Shown in pieces: positions 9,798-19,824 of a stretch of DNA of 64,000 nucleotides. Source of the DNA: Microbulbifer pacificus. Its GTDB lineage: Bacteria; Pseudomonadota; Gammaproteobacteria; Pseudomonadales; Cellvibrionaceae. The number at the start of each line of letters is the position of its first letter. Position 1 is the first letter of the stretch. The stretch lies in contig NZ_CP137555.1 of the NCBI RefSeq assembly GCF_033723955.1, positions 3,340,001 through 3,404,000 on the forward strand, read 5' to 3'. A model generated the notes under the pieces. That model saw only the letters and a program-made list of their open reading frames with translations. It made no database searches and was not told the origin of the DNA. The position numbers and the translations under genes were made by a program.

Positions 9798-9809
9798 GCA
9801 ATGCTGCAG

Positions 9810-10721
9810 CTAATCCGTCTGGACCGATGCTGCAAATTTCGCGAGTTGCCGGTAGGTGGGTGATATATCCACGCCCTCGGCAACAAAACCTCTCAGGCCC
9901 GTGGGCCGCTCCGCAAGCACTTTTTGTGCTGCCGTTTCTGATTCGAAGCCGGCAAACACGCAGGCGCCGGTTCCCGTCAGAAAAGCCTGTCCGTGCTGTG
10001 TAAGCCATTGTCTGGCGCGGCGCACTTCCGGGTAGAGGTTCTCGACCAGTGGCTGAAAATCATTGCCCGAATATTCATCGAGCCAGAGTGTGTCCAGCCG
10101 CCTGTCGCGAAGGGCCGCTAATGTAATTGCGGCGGAATCTCTTGTCAAACGCGGATCGGAAAATAATTTTCCGGTGCTCACGTGGCAGTCGGGCACGACT
10201 ACCAGATACCAGTGGGGTGCGATGGATACGGGGGTCAGGCATTCGCCGACACCTTCGGCAAAAGCGGAGTGGCCGCGAACGAATACCGGTACATCGGCCC
10301 CCAGTTGTCGGCCAAGTTCAGCGAGGGTGTCGATGTCTAACCCACAGCGCCAGAGAGCATTCAATCCCAGCAGAGTTGTCGCCGCATCGCTGCTGCCGCC
10401 ACCCACGCCGCCGCCGGCGGGAAGGATTTTTTTTACCGAAATGCGTGCGCCCAGGGTTTTGTTGTCGCAGGTGTGTTTGATCAGTTGCGCTGCGCGGTAA
10501 ATTAGATTGTGTTGCGGGGCGACGTCTACGCCCGGGCAATCCAGATCGACGGTGTCGCCGTCAGTGGCGGTAAAAGTCAAGGTGTCGCCGTAGTCCAGCA
10601 GCTGAAAGACCGTCTGCAACTCGTGATAACCGTCGGCCCGGCGGCCAAGAATCCGCAGCATCAGGTTCAGTTTGGCGGGAGCGCTCAGGGTCAGGGTTTC
10701 GTGAGGAGCGGGGGCGTTCAT
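9810..10721 (-). CDS. ispE: 4-diphosphocytidyl-2-C-methyl-D-erythritol kinase
   Basis: 303 aa GHMP kinase. SAPAKLNLMLRILGRRADGY at the N-terminus is the substrate-side motif and PAGGGVGGGSSDAATTLLG near 105 is the GHMP ATP-binding loop; GTGACVFAGF appears near the C-terminus. It phosphorylates CDP-ME in the MEP isoprenoid pathway. It lies between lolB (112 bp upstream) and tRNA-Gln on the same strand. Confidence 0.97.
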   Translation of the reverse strand: MNAPAPHETLTLSAPAKLNLMLRILGRRADGYHELQTVFQLLDYGDTLTFTATDGDTVDLDCPGVDVAPQHNLIYRAAQLIKHTCDNKTLGARISVKKILPAGGGVGGGSSDAATTLLGLNALWRCGLDIDTLAELGRQLGADVPVFVRGHSAFAEGVGECLTPVSIAPHWYLVVVPDCHVSTGKLFSDPRLTRDSAAITLAALRDRRLDTLWLDEYSGNDFQPLVENLYPEVRRARQWLTQHGQAFLTGTGACVFAGFESETAAQKVLAERPTGLRGFVAEGVDISPTYRQLAKFAASVQTD

Positions 10722-10832
10722 TGTGTTGCTGGGGGCGCTTCGGCTGCAAAACGGGCGGCCATAGTAACAGTCGCCCGGGTTTGCGAATACCGAAAGGGAA
10801 TGCGCTTGGGTAGCGCTGAGAGGAAGCGTGGT

Positions 10833-11486
10833 TTATTTCGGCTCCCACTCCTTGATCACCATGGTCACGCTTACCGGCCCCGCCTCCTGGTGAGTGGCCG
10901 CCTTGATACGGGTGGGCAGCTGGTAGGGGCCCACGGCCTGATAGCCGCTGAATTCAAGTTGCCATCCCGCCTGCTGCAATCTCTGCAGCTGCCCCTGGGT
11001 ATTTCTTTGCTCGCCGCTCACCGCGCCGGGGGCGACAAGTCCGCGCACCCAGTAAAACATTTCCGAAACCGGCAGTGGCCAGCCCATGATTTCCTCGGTC
11101 AGTTGCGCGGGGTTGGAGGCAAAGACCGCCGGATCATTGCCGCGCTGCAGGCTGACCCCGGTGGGGGATCCGCTGATCATCGTGGCCCCGGCGCCCAGCG
11201 GGCCGCTGAGGTGGATGCGGTAGTTGCCGCTGGCCTGTTGCCAGATGAGGTTGGCGCTGCCGTTTTCCTTCGGTGAACGGACGCCGAGTTTACCTGTGAC
11301 TTCCCACCGTTGTAGTGCGGCGGCGGACTGCGCCTGCGCAGTTTGTGCGGGGGATTGCTGGGGTTGTGGTTTCTGTGAACTGCAGGCCGCGACCGTCAGC
11401 AACAACAGTGCGGCCAGTAATTTTTGTGCGTAATGATTCCGTGGTGACAATCGGGACAGAGAGAGAACTTCAGCTTTCCGTAACAT
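10833..11486 (-). CDS. lolB: Outer-membrane lipoprotein LolB
   Basis: 217 aa. The N-terminus has basic residues, a hydrophobic stretch LLAALLLLTVAAC and a lipobox VAAC followed by SSQ, marking a type II signal peptide with an outer-membrane-compatible +2 Ser. The mature part reads WEVTGKLGVRSPKENGSANLIWQQ, the conserved LolB beta-strand start. LolB receives lipoproteins from LolA and inserts them in the outer membrane. Its start overlaps the end of the TPR gene by 17 nt, so the two are translationally linked. ATG choice: several upstream residues precede the hydrophobic core, and MLRK may be slightly long. Confidence 0.94.
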   Translation of the reverse strand: MLRKAEVLSLSRLSPRNHYAQKLLAALLLLTVAACSSQKPQPQQSPAQTAQAQSAAALQRWEVTGKLGVRSPKENGSANLIWQQASGNYRIHLSGPLGAGATMISGSPTGVSLQRGNDPAVFASNPAQLTEEIMGWPLPVSEMFYWVRGLVAPGAVSGEQRNTQGQLQRLQQAGWQLEFSGYQAVGPYQLPTRIKAATHQEAGPVSVTMVIKEWEPK

Positions 11487-13344
11487 GCTGTTCCAGTCTT
11501 TGTTGATCCTGCAGCCGTTGCATGGCCTCTGGAATGAGTTTGCTTTCCGGGTTCAATTGCAATCCCTGCTCCCAAACCTGCATTGCCTGCTGGCGCTCAC
11601 CCAGTGCCCACAGGGCTTCACCCAAGTGTGCGGCGATCTCATGATCCTGGAGCAGCGACAGTGCACGTTGCAGGTATTTCACCGCTTCGCTGTGATTGCC
11701 GAGACGATGTTGTGCCCACCCCATGCTGTCGATAATGGCGGGATCGTCCGGGCTCAAATCCAGCGCTTTGGTGATCAGTACCATTGCTTCATTGAGGCGG
11801 TCGTCGTAGGACAGCAGTTTGTAACCCAACGTGTTCAGCAGATTCGCATTATCCGGGTCGCGGGACAACAGTTTGCGCAAACTCAGTTCAAAGTTTGCGA
11901 TATCACCCAGTTGTTCACTGGCCATGGCATGGGCATAAATCAGGCGGTTGTTGTCCTCGTTGATACTAATGGCATTAGCCAGCAGGGACTGGGCCTCCTT
12001 GAGATGCCCATGTTTGGTCAGGAGTTCTGTCTGCAGCAGGTAAAACTGCTCCTGCTGTCCGGGATGGCGCTGGCGCAATTCTTCAAACCACTGTTGGGTT
12101 TCTGCAAGATTGCCGCTGGCGGTGAGTAATGCCGTGCCGTGGGTGATGGCCTGCACATAGTCGCTACCCGGACGCACCATGCGGTAGTGGGTAACGGCCT
12201 GTTTTATATCGCCGGTCTGCTCGGCAATACCTGCAAGATAAAAGTGTGCCGCAGATTCGTGTTCCTCCATCGCCAGCAACTTTTCCAGCAGTGGCTTGGC
12301 TTTATCAAATTGTTTGGTTTCGTACTGGATCAACGCCAATGACAGCAGCAGGTTGCCATCGTTGGGGCGCTGCTTTACCAGCTCGATGAATTGCTGTTGT
12401 GCCAGCTCCAGGTCGTCGCGAATCAGCAAGCGCGCATACTGCAGGCGCAGGCGGCTCTCTTTCGGGTAAAGGCTGACAAGATTTTCCAGCAGCTTGCGCG
12501 CTTCTTTTTCGCGCCCCATGTCGATCAGGATGTGGGATTCCAGCAGTGGGGCATCCAGCAGCGCCGGATCCTGTTCCTGCACAACGCGAGTGATACGCAG
12601 GGCCTCTTCGTTTTTTTTGTTGGCACGCAGCACCATGGCGAGCGCCAGGGATACTTCGTGATTGTCGGGGAATTTCTGCGACAGACGCTGGAACTCGGGC
12701 AGTACCTTTGCCGCCAGTTCCTCGTTGTCGACCACGGTGGCGGCGACGGACTGCAGCGGCGCGTCACCGCCGAGCACCAGTGCCTGCTCCGCGTGGTGCA
12801 TGGCGTTGTCCAACTCACCCGCCAAGGTCAGCTCGGCAGTGGCGGCGAGCTGGGCTTCCGCATTGTCCGGTTCCAGTTCTACCCACAGCTGTGCGGAGCG
12901 CAGTGCAGCGCGGCGGGCGTTCAGGAAACGCGCGATGCGGGTGGCGCGGGCAGCGACGCCGGCATCCTTGGTGCGCTCTGCCTGGAAATAGTAATTGGCC
13001 AGCGCCAGATCGTACTGCTCGCGGTTGCCTGCCACTTCCGCCACCAGCAGGGTGTAAAAGGTTTCGATGGGAAACGGTTTGAGCTTTTCCTTCGCGTCAT
13101 TTTTATCGGGCTGCGCTGTTGCAGACGTGGCGCTTACCGCGCTGCCGCTTTGTTCACGGTCCGTGGTTTCGCGGTCTCCTTGATTGGCGCCGCCCTGATC
13201 GTCGCTGCTGTGGTTGGCATCGCCCGCTTGGATCGCTGGGGCCGCGATCGGACCCTGCGCGCCAGGTTGCTGGGGCTGCTGACTGCAGGCACACAATACC
13301 GCTACCGAGATCGCCGCCGCCAGTAACTGGCTCTGCCGCTGCAT
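11470..13344 (-). CDS. TPR-repeat outer-membrane-type lipoprotein (PA4667-like)
   Basis: 624 aa from the ATG at 13344. This start is chosen because it gives a lipoprotein signal MQRQSQLLAAAISVAVLCAC with Cys at the end; an in-frame start at 13548 would add 68 residues without any signal. A low-complexity Gln/Ala/Asp-rich linker follows, then tandem TPR repeats over about residues 90-610 (for example NAEAQLAATAELTLAGELDNA and SPDDPAIIDSMGWAQHRLGN). The same gene stands upstream of lolB in Pseudomonas (PA4667). It is probably a periplasmic scaffold; no enzymatic motif is seen. Confidence 0.88.
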   Translation of the reverse strand: MQRQSQLLAAAISVAVLCACSQQPQQPGAQGPIAAPAIQAGDANHSSDDQGGANQGDRETTDREQSGSAVSATSATAQPDKNDAKEKLKPFPIETFYTLLVAEVAGNREQYDLALANYYFQAERTKDAGVAARATRIARFLNARRAALRSAQLWVELEPDNAEAQLAATAELTLAGELDNAMHHAEQALVLGGDAPLQSVAATVVDNEELAAKVLPEFQRLSQKFPDNHEVSLALAMVLRANKKNEEALRITRVVQEQDPALLDAPLLESHILIDMGREKEARKLLENLVSLYPKESRLRLQYARLLIRDDLELAQQQFIELVKQRPNDGNLLLSLALIQYETKQFDKAKPLLEKLLAMEEHESAAHFYLAGIAEQTGDIKQAVTHYRMVRPGSDYVQAITHGTALLTASGNLAETQQWFEELRQRHPGQQEQFYLLQTELLTKHGHLKEAQSLLANAISINEDNNRLIYAHAMASEQLGDIANFELSLRKLLSRDPDNANLLNTLGYKLLSYDDRLNEAMVLITKALDLSPDDPAIIDSMGWAQHRLGNHSEAVKYLQRALSLLQDHEIAAHLGEALWALGERQQAMQVWEQGLQLNPESKLIPEAMQRLQDQQRLEQHVTES

Positions 13345-13958
13345 TGGTCGTGGTTTTGCTTGTGAGGCTGACCCGGTGGTCCCGTTGTTTGTGGCGGGAA
13401 CTCTCGCGGTATATGAGGAGGCAAGCCGGGGGGCGAAGAGAGATGCAAAGAAAAGCTGCATAGAAACGTGTCCGTACGTTCGCGCCGACCATCTGCCAAC
13501 CTTGGGCTCAGTAAACCGCGGCGGGGCGGTGCCGCGGGGCGAGGGCAAGGCAGCGCTGCTGCCCGCCCATCCGGGTGATGGGGGCGTCTGTTGGCGTATT
13601 TTTCCGGGTTATCGCCGTATAATTCTAGTTCTCAATTTGGTACCCGTTGGCCGCCGACGGACGGCAGCGGCAAAGTAAGCACCTATTTAAACCCAGTTAA
13701 ACCCCGTTAAGTCCCGTTGAGCCCCGATAATCCGCTGAGTGGGGCGCCATTTTGACCCCGGGTCGCCGCGGCACAGGCTGGAAAGTCCAGTAGACCCAAC
13801 GGAATCAGGCTATCACGGGGATAGGGGGATACCGCTTGCACAGCGCCGGGCAGGCCCGGACAATATGCGGCCATTTCAGCCAGCGGCGAGGCAGTTGTCC
13901 GCCGCACAGGGGCGCCCTGCAGTGCCTTAGAGACGACGAGAACCCGCAAAGAGAACCT
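13345..13958. other. Divergent promoter region between TPR lipoprotein and hemA
   Basis: 614 bp without a convincing gene. It separates the minus-strand ispE cluster from the plus-strand hemA cluster and must hold promoters for both. On the plus strand a short direct-repeat run of AACCC(C)GTTAA-like units lies at 13690-13715. No riboswitch or RNA gene could be recognised by eye. Confidence 0.6.
13618..13623 (+). promoter_or_regulatory. Candidate -10 element for hemA
   Basis: A perfect TATAAT in otherwise GC-rich DNA about 335 nt upstream of hemA. No good -35 lies at 16-18 nt; the nearest TTGGCG is 21 nt away, so the assignment is weak. Confidence 0.35.
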
Positions 13959-15263
13959 ATGCCAATCATTGCCCTGGGAATCAATCACGACAGCGCGCCG
14001 GTCGCCGTGCGCGAGCGGGTGGCGTTCGCCCCTGAAGTGATGCCCAGTGCCCTGGCGGAGGCCCGCACCGCCCTCGAGTGCCGCGAGCTGGCCATCCTCT
14101 CCACCTGCAACCGCACGGAAATATACGGTGAAGTGGCGCCGGAGCTGTTGCTGGCGTGGATCTCTGACTACCACGGAGTGCCGCTGGATCAGCTGTCCGG
14201 CTGTCACTACCAGTTTTCCGACGAGCTCGCGGTACGCCATATGATGCGGGTGGCCTGTGGGCTCGACTCGCTGGTCCTCGGCGAACCGCAGATTCTCGGG
14301 CAGATGAAATCCGCCTATGCGGTGGCGCGGGAGTCCGGCAGTGTCGGCTCCACCCTGCACAATGTATTCCAGCAGGTGTTCTCGGTGGCGAAGAAGGTGC
14401 GCACCGAAACCGCCATCGGTGAAAACCCGGTGTCCGTGGCCTACGCCGCGGTATCGCTGGCGTCGCGGATCTTTACCGATTTGGGCCAGCAGACTGCACT
14501 GCTGATCGGCGCCGGGGAAACCATCGAGCTGGTGGCCCGGCATTTACTGGACAAGGGCGTCAAGAAGCTCATCGTCGCCAACCGCACCCTGAGCCGCGCC
14601 CAGTCGCTGGCGGAAGACTTCGGTGCCGAGGCGATCCTGCTGGCGGATATTCCCGAATACCTGCCGCGGGCGGATATCGTCATCAGCTCCACTGCCAGCC
14701 AGCTGCCGATCCTCGGCAAGGGTGCGGTGGAAACCGCGCTCAAGCAGCGTCGCCACCGCCCCATGTTTATGGTGGACATCGCCGTACCGCGGGATATCGA
14801 GCCGCAGGTGGCCAAGCTCGACGACGTGTACCTCTATACCGTCGACGATCTGCGCGGTGTGATCGACGAGGGCCGGCGACTGCGCGAGCAGGCTGCCGAG
14901 GCCGCGCACCATATCGTCGACGCCGCGGCGCACGCCTTCATGCGCGAGCAGCGCAGCCTGCAGGCGGTGGACTCCATCCGCAGCTATCGCCAGCAGGCGC
15001 AGGCGGTAAGCAAGGACGAACTGGAAAAAGCGCTGATCCAGCTGCGCGCCGGCGGCGACCCAGAACAGTTGCTCGAACAGATGGCGCGTACCCTCACTAA
15101 TAAACTGATCCACGCGCCCACCGTGGCCCTGCGCCAGGCCACCGCCGATGGCGACCTGGAGCGGCTGCGCATCGCGCGGGAAATCATAGGTCTGCAGCCG
15201 CAAGACGCCGGCCAGGACTCGCACAATTCGGCCGCAGCGCCGGAGAAGAAGAATCTCAAGTAA
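13959..15263 (+). CDS. hemA: Glutamyl-tRNA reductase
   Basis: 434 aa from the ATG at 13959 ([20 protein letters not shown]), preceded by AAAGAGAA; an open frame extends upstream to 13836 but has no family similarity. The catalytic Cys50 lies in STCNRTEIY, as in E. coli. The NADPH-binding domain starts at [17 protein letters not shown]. It reduces Glu-tRNA to glutamate-1-semialdehyde, the first step of C5 haem synthesis. The stop overlaps the prfA start by one base (TAATG), the widespread hemA-prfA-prmC arrangement. Confidence 0.98.
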   Translation: MPIIALGINHDSAPVAVRERVAFAPEVMPSALAEARTALECRELAILSTCNRTEIYGEVAPELLLAWISDYHGVPLDQLSGCHYQFSDELAVRHMMRVACGLDSLVLGEPQILGQMKSAYAVARESGSVGSTLHNVFQQVFSVAKKVRTETAIGENPVSVAYAAVSLASRIFTDLGQQTALLIGAGETIELVARHLLDKGVKKLIVANRTLSRAQSLAEDFGAEAILLADIPEYLPRADIVISSTASQLPILGKGAVETALKQRRHRPMFMVDIAVPRDIEPQVAKLDDVYLYTVDDLRGVIDEGRRLREQAAEAAHHIVDAAAHAFMREQRSLQAVDSIRSYRQQAQAVSKDELEKALIQLRAGGDPEQLLEQMARTLTNKLIHAPTVALRQATADGDLERLRIAREIIGLQPQDAGQDSHNSAAAPEKKNLK

Positions 15264-16348
15264 TGAAAGCTTCGGTACAACAGAAACTCGACCACCTCGT
15301 TGAACGCCACGAGGAGGTCTCCGCCCTGTTGGGGGATGCGGAAACCATCAGCGACCAGGACAAATTCCGCGACCTGTCGCGGGAGTACGCCGAGCTCGAG
15401 GAAGTTGTGAAGTGCTACCAGCGCTTCAAAACCCTGCAGGACGACATGGCCGCCGCGCGGGAAATGCTCGACGAGAGCGACGCGGAGTTGCGCCAGATGG
15501 CCCAGGAGGAGCTGCGCGAGGCGGAAGCCCAGCTGGAACCGCTGGAAAAGGAACTGCAGACCCTGCTGCTGCCGCGCGATCCCAACGACCGCAAAAATGT
15601 CTACCTGGAAATCCGTGCCGGTACCGGCGGCGACGAGGCCGCGATCTTCTCCGGCGACCTGTTCCGCATGTACTCGCGCTACGGTGAGAAGCAGGGCTGG
15701 CGCATCGAGGTGATCAGCGAAAACCCCGGTGAACACGGCGGCTATAAGGAAATCATCACCCGTGTGGTGGGCGAGGATGTCTACGCGCGGCTCAAATTCG
15801 AGTCCGGCGCGCACCGCGTACAGCGGGTGCCGGAAACCGAATCCCAGGGTCGTATCCACACCTCCGCCTGTACCGTGGCGGTCATGCCCGAGCCGGACGA
15901 GCGCGACGCCATCGAGATCAACAAGGCGGACCTGCGAATCGATACCTATCGCGCTTCCGGTGCCGGTGGCCAGCACGTGAACAAAACCGATTCCGCGGTG
16001 CGCCTTACCCATATTCCCTCCGGCATTGTGGTGGAGTGCCAGGACGAGCGCTCCCAGCACAAGAACCGCGCCAAGGCCATGGCGCTGCTGCAGGCCAAGC
16101 TGAACAGCGCGCAGGAGTCCGCCGCCGCCCAGGAAATCTCCGACGCGCGCCGCAACCTGGTGGGCAGCGGCGACCGCTCCGAGCGCATCCGCACCTACAA
16201 CTTCCCCCAGGGGCGTATCACCGATCACCGCATCGGCCTCACCCTCTACAAGCTGGATGAAGTGATGCAGGGGTCGCTGGACGAAGTCATCGGCGCACTG
16301 CGCACCGAGTACCAGGCAGACCAGCTGGCCGCACTGGGGCAGCACTGA
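15263..16348 (+). CDS. prfA: Peptide chain release factor 1
   Basis: 361 aa. The GGQ motif that enters the peptidyl-transferase centre is at 235-237 ([16 protein letters not shown]). The stop-codon-reading PxT tripeptide is PET at 190-192, which marks RF1 (UAA/UAG) rather than RF2. It starts inside the hemA stop codon (TAATG) and is followed within 5 bp by prmC, whose product methylates the GGQ glutamine. Confidence 0.98.
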   Translation: MKASVQQKLDHLVERHEEVSALLGDAETISDQDKFRDLSREYAELEEVVKCYQRFKTLQDDMAAAREMLDESDAELRQMAQEELREAEAQLEPLEKELQTLLLPRDPNDRKNVYLEIRAGTGGDEAAIFSGDLFRMYSRYGEKQGWRIEVISENPGEHGGYKEIITRVVGEDVYARLKFESGAHRVQRVPETESQGRIHTSACTVAVMPEPDERDAIEINKADLRIDTYRASGAGGQHVNKTDSAVRLTHIPSGIVVECQDERSQHKNRAKAMALLQAKLNSAQESAAAQEISDARRNLVGSGDRSERIRTYNFPQGRITDHRIGLTLYKLDEVMQGSLDEVIGALRTEYQADQLAALGQH

Positions 16349-16352
16349 TCCC

Positions 16353-17180
16353 ATGGCCACGTTGAAGGAAAACCTGCTGCGGGCGGTGGAGCTAACGGAA
16401 AGCGACAGCCCGCGGCTGGACCTGGAAGTCCTGCTCTGCCACCTCCTCGGCAAGTCCCGCGCCTGGCTCTACACCTGGCCCGAACACCCACTCGACGAAG
16501 CCCAGCAGGCCAACTTCGAGCGCCTGCTGAAGCGCCGCATCGCCGGCGAACCCGTGGCCCATCTCACCGGCAGCCGTGAATTCTGGTCGCTGCCGCTCAA
16601 GGTCAACCGCTCAACCCTGATTCCGCGTCCGGACACCGAGGTACTGGTGGAAACGGTGCTGACACTGTGTCCCCAGGAGCAACTGCAGGTGCTGGATCTC
16701 GGCACCGGCACCGGCGCCATTGCGCTGGCACTCGCCAGTGAAAAGCCCCGCTGGCAGATCGTCGCGGTGGACCGTATGCCGGCGGCGGTCGCGCTGGCAG
16801 AGGAGAATCGCCAGCAGCTGGGTTTTACCAACGTGGAAATACTGCAGAGCGACTGGTTTGGCGCCCTGTCAGGGCGCAGCTTCGACGTAATCGTCAGCAA
16901 TCCCCCGTATATCGACCCAAAGGATCCGCACCTGCGCGAAGGCGACGTGCGCTTTGAGCCGCTGTCGGCACTGATCGCGGAAGAGTCGGGGCTTGCGGAC
17001 ATCCGCCAGATTGCAGGCGCGGCTCGCGCGCACCTGGTGGCTGGTGGCCTGCTGGTGGTGGAGCACGGCTGGGATCAGGGCAGGGCAGTGCGGCGGATTT
17101 TTTCCGAATGCGGCTACCGCGACGTCGAGACCCGCCTTGACTATGCCGGGCGGGAACGTATCACCCTCGGGCGACATTAA
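16353..17180 (+). CDS. prmC: Release-factor glutamine methyltransferase
   Basis: 275 aa. SAM-binding DLGTGTGAIALALA begins at residue 115, and the NPPY motif that holds the Gln side chain is at 183-186. The N-terminal helical domain contains REFWSLPLKVNRSTLIPRPD, typical of PrmC. It methylates the GGQ glutamine of RF1/RF2. It is 4 bp after prfA, so its partner and substrate is encoded directly upstream. Confidence 0.97.
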   Translation: MATLKENLLRAVELTESDSPRLDLEVLLCHLLGKSRAWLYTWPEHPLDEAQQANFERLLKRRIAGEPVAHLTGSREFWSLPLKVNRSTLIPRPDTEVLVETVLTLCPQEQLQVLDLGTGTGAIALALASEKPRWQIVAVDRMPAAVALAEENRQQLGFTNVEILQSDWFGALSGRSFDVIVSNPPYIDPKDPHLREGDVRFEPLSALIAEESGLADIRQIAGAARAHLVAGGLLVVEHGWDQGRAVRRIFSECGYRDVETRLDYAGRERITLGRH

Positions 17181-17211
17181 AATCCCAGCACACTGGTCGG
17201 GGAAGGAATCC

Positions 17212-18117
17212 ATGCACGAGCACGCGCATCACCACCACGGTAGCAATCATCTGAAACCCCTGGTCTGGGGGCTCGTCATCACGTTCGCCTTCGCCCTGGT
17301 GGAAGCCGTCGGCGGCTGGATATCCGGTTCCCTCGCACTGCTCGGCGATGCCGGGCATATGGTCACCGATTCCTTTTCCCTCGCCCTCGGCGCGGTGGCA
17401 GCGCTGCTGGCGCAGCGGCCGGCGAACCGCGAACTGTCCTTTGGTTGGGGGCGGGCGGAGGTGCTCGCCGCGGTGGTCAACGCGGTGCTGATGCTGCTGA
17501 TTGTGATCGGCATCGGGATCGCTGCATTCCAGCGCCTGCGGGAGCCGCAGCCGGTGCAGGGTGGCATGGTGATGCTGATCGCCGCGATCGGCCTGCTGGT
17601 GAACGTCGCCGTGGCCTGGGTGCTGCATCGCGGCGAGCAGACCCTGAACATTCGCGGCGCGCTACTGCACGTGATGGGAGATCTGCTGGGGTCCGTGGCG
17701 GCACTGGTGGCGGGCGCAGTGATCTATTTCACTGGCTGGACCCCCATCGATCCACTGCTGTCAGTGCTGATCTGTGTGCTGATCCTGTTTTCCAGCCTGA
17801 GGCTGCTGCGGGATGCAGTGGACGTGTTGATGGAGCGGGTGCCGCGCGAGCTGAGCCTGCCGGTGGTTGGGGAGACCATGGCGGCGGTGGACGGCGTGAA
17901 GTCCGTGCACGACCTGCATATCTGGCGTCTCGACAGCCGCAGTGTTTCCCTGTCCGCGCACATTGTGGTGGAGGATCTCATCGCCTGGCCGAGAGTGCTG
18001 GAGCGCTTGCGCAAGACTTTGCACCAGCGCTTCGATATCGATCACATCACCCTGCAGCCGGAGCCGCTGCACTTTGATCCCACACCGATAATCGATCGGG
18101 TGTCACCGCCCAAATAA
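17212..18117 (+). CDS. Cation diffusion facilitator (Zn2+-type) efflux protein
   Basis: 301 aa from the ATG at 17212 (MHEHAHHHHGSNHLK), preceded by GGAAGGA; the His-rich N-terminus is typical of ZitB/CzcD-type exporters. Six membrane spans. The metal-site motifs are HMVTD in span 2 (ALLGDAGHMVTDSFSLALG) and HVMGD in span 5, the HxxxD pair associated with zinc. The C-terminal cytoplasmic domain (about 210-295) has HDLHIWRLDSRSVSLSAHI. It exports Zn2+ by proton antiport. It is 31 bp after prmC but probably functionally separate. Confidence 0.94.
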   Translation: MHEHAHHHHGSNHLKPLVWGLVITFAFALVEAVGGWISGSLALLGDAGHMVTDSFSLALGAVAALLAQRPANRELSFGWGRAEVLAAVVNAVLMLLIVIGIGIAAFQRLREPQPVQGGMVMLIAAIGLLVNVAVAWVLHRGEQTLNIRGALLHVMGDLLGSVAALVAGAVIYFTGWTPIDPLLSVLICVLILFSSLRLLRDAVDVLMERVPRELSLPVVGETMAAVDGVKSVHDLHIWRLDSRSVSLSAHIVVEDLIAWPRVLERLRKTLHQRFDIDHITLQPEPLHFDPTPIIDRVSPPK

Positions 18118-18153
18118 GGATTTGCGTAATCCGAACTTGATGCGAGGGACTGT

Positions 18154-19671
18154 TTAGTCCTCGTCCCGCCCTTCGTCGTTATCCAGCTTCTGCTGCGACT
18201 CCTCCGCAGACTGTGCCGGCGCAGGTTCCACAATAGGTGTTGCTTCCGGCGCCTTTTCGGGCACTACCTCGGGCACAGGTTCCGCGGTCACTTCCTCCGG
18301 CGGGCTGATCTGCTCCTGCGGTGCCTGGATACCGATGTGGTAGGCGGCGAAGCCCGGCTGTACCACCTGGTCCATCGCCATACCGAGAATGCGCCCGTTG
18401 TGCTGGGAGCGGATTTCCTTGCGCACATTGGTGATCGGATTGGTGACGGTACCCAGCAGATCGCCCTTGCTCACCGTCTGCCCGAGCTGCACCTTGCTGA
18501 AAATGATGCCGCCGTTGGTGGCGCGCTGCCAGGTGGAGTTGTAATACACCGGCTCCGGCTCACCCCACAGGCGGAACTTGTTCACCATGCCCAGCTGGTT
18601 CAGCAGCGTGCGGATACCCTTCACACTGTGGCTTACGGACGGCTCGTCCAGCACCATCGGCGCGCCGGCCTCCAGGGTTACGGTGGGAATGCCCGCCTCC
18701 ACCGCCTCGCGCCGCAGGGTGCCCTTGGCGCCCTTGCTGTGCAGCACCACGGTGGAGCCAAAACCCTTGGTCAGCTTCACCACCTTGGGGTCGGTGAGGT
18801 CGCCGCGCAGCTGCGGCAGGTTGGTGCGGTAGAAGGAGCCGGTATGCAGGTCGACGATGGCATTGCAGTGCACCACCACCTCGTTGAAAAACGAACGCGC
18901 GATACGCGAGGCCGAGGAGCCGCGCTTGTCGCCGGGAAAGTGACGGTTCAGATCGCGGCGGTCGGTGAGATAGCGGGAGCCGCGGTGGAACCCCTGCAGG
19001 TTCACGATCGGCACGCCGATCACCGCGCCCTTCAGGGTTTTCGGGTCCAGGTTGTACATCACCCGGCGCACGGTCTCGATTCCGTTCAGCTCGTCGCCGT
19101 GCAGTGCCGCGGTGAGACACAGGGTCGGGCCGGGTTCGGCGCCATTGACCACCAGCACCGGGGTCGCGCTGTAGACACCCTCGAAATGCTGGCTCGGCGA
19201 CCAGGCCAGACGGGTGGAGGTAGCTGGCGGCACCTCGGCGCCGAGCAGCTGCAGCGGGCGTCCAACTGGGGCGGCAGGCTCCGGTGAAGCTGCCTCCGGT
19301 GTTGCGTCCTGGGCCGTTTCTGCGCCCGTTTGTGGGGCAGGCTCTGCCACCGGCGCGTTTTCGGCCGCGGGCTCCGTGGTTGGGGGCGCCGCTATCTCCT
19401 GCTCGCTGACGGGTTTGTCCAGCTCGATACTTTTTGCCTGGGGCATGGCCGGCTTCTTGTCTTGCTCGGCCTTATCCTCACCTGCGGCCACGTTGGCATC
19501 GGTACTCAACTGCGCAGCGGAAATGGGCTCATCGGCCGCGGGGGGTGCCGCGGCAGGCTCCGCCGTTGCTTCCACTGCTGCGGATTCTCCTGCGCTGAGA
19601 GCAGCGGAGTACATCGTGGAGAGACTGGCGAGGGAAACAAACAGGGAGAGGCTCAGAGAGCGGCGGCGCAT
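18154..19671 (-). CDS. Exported succinylglutamate desuccinylase/aspartoacylase-family protein
   Basis: 505 aa in three parts: an N-terminal signal sequence (about 1-27), a 110-residue Ala/Pro/Glu-rich linker (about 28-140), and an M14-like zinc hydrolase domain with HGDELNGIE (His191, Glu194), RRDLNRHFPG and the third ligand in VDLHTGS (His276). A beta-rich C-terminal part with KGDLLGTVTNPITN, and another Pro/Glu-rich tail, follow. Cytoplasmic AstE acts in arginine breakdown; this exported version with disordered ends is different, and its substrate is unknown. It converges on the CDF gene with 36 bp between the stops. Confidence 0.85.
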   Translation of the reverse strand: MRRRSLSLSLFVSLASLSTMYSAALSAGESAAVEATAEPAAAPPAADEPISAAQLSTDANVAAGEDKAEQDKKPAMPQAKSIELDKPVSEQEIAAPPTTEPAAENAPVAEPAPQTGAETAQDATPEAASPEPAAPVGRPLQLLGAEVPPATSTRLAWSPSQHFEGVYSATPVLVVNGAEPGPTLCLTAALHGDELNGIETVRRVMYNLDPKTLKGAVIGVPIVNLQGFHRGSRYLTDRRDLNRHFPGDKRGSSASRIARSFFNEVVVHCNAIVDLHTGSFYRTNLPQLRGDLTDPKVVKLTKGFGSTVVLHSKGAKGTLRREAVEAGIPTVTLEAGAPMVLDEPSVSHSVKGIRTLLNQLGMVNKFRLWGEPEPVYYNSTWQRATNGGIIFSKVQLGQTVSKGDLLGTVTNPITNVRKEIRSQHNGRILGMAMDQVVQPGFAAYHIGIQAPQEQISPPEEVTAEPVPEVVPEKAPEATPIVEPAPAQSAEESQQKLDNDEGRDED

Positions 19672-19824
19672 GAAATACTCCAGTGCGAGAAATTCAGTAG
19701 ATTCTGGTGTCAGGGAATGAGAGCGCGAGTATAGCCAAAGGGTTCCGGCAGAATTGCGCGAATTTTGGCGAATCCAGCATTCTGTGACCGACCGCGGGCC
19801 TGCACTGCAGGCCGGTGTGCATGC

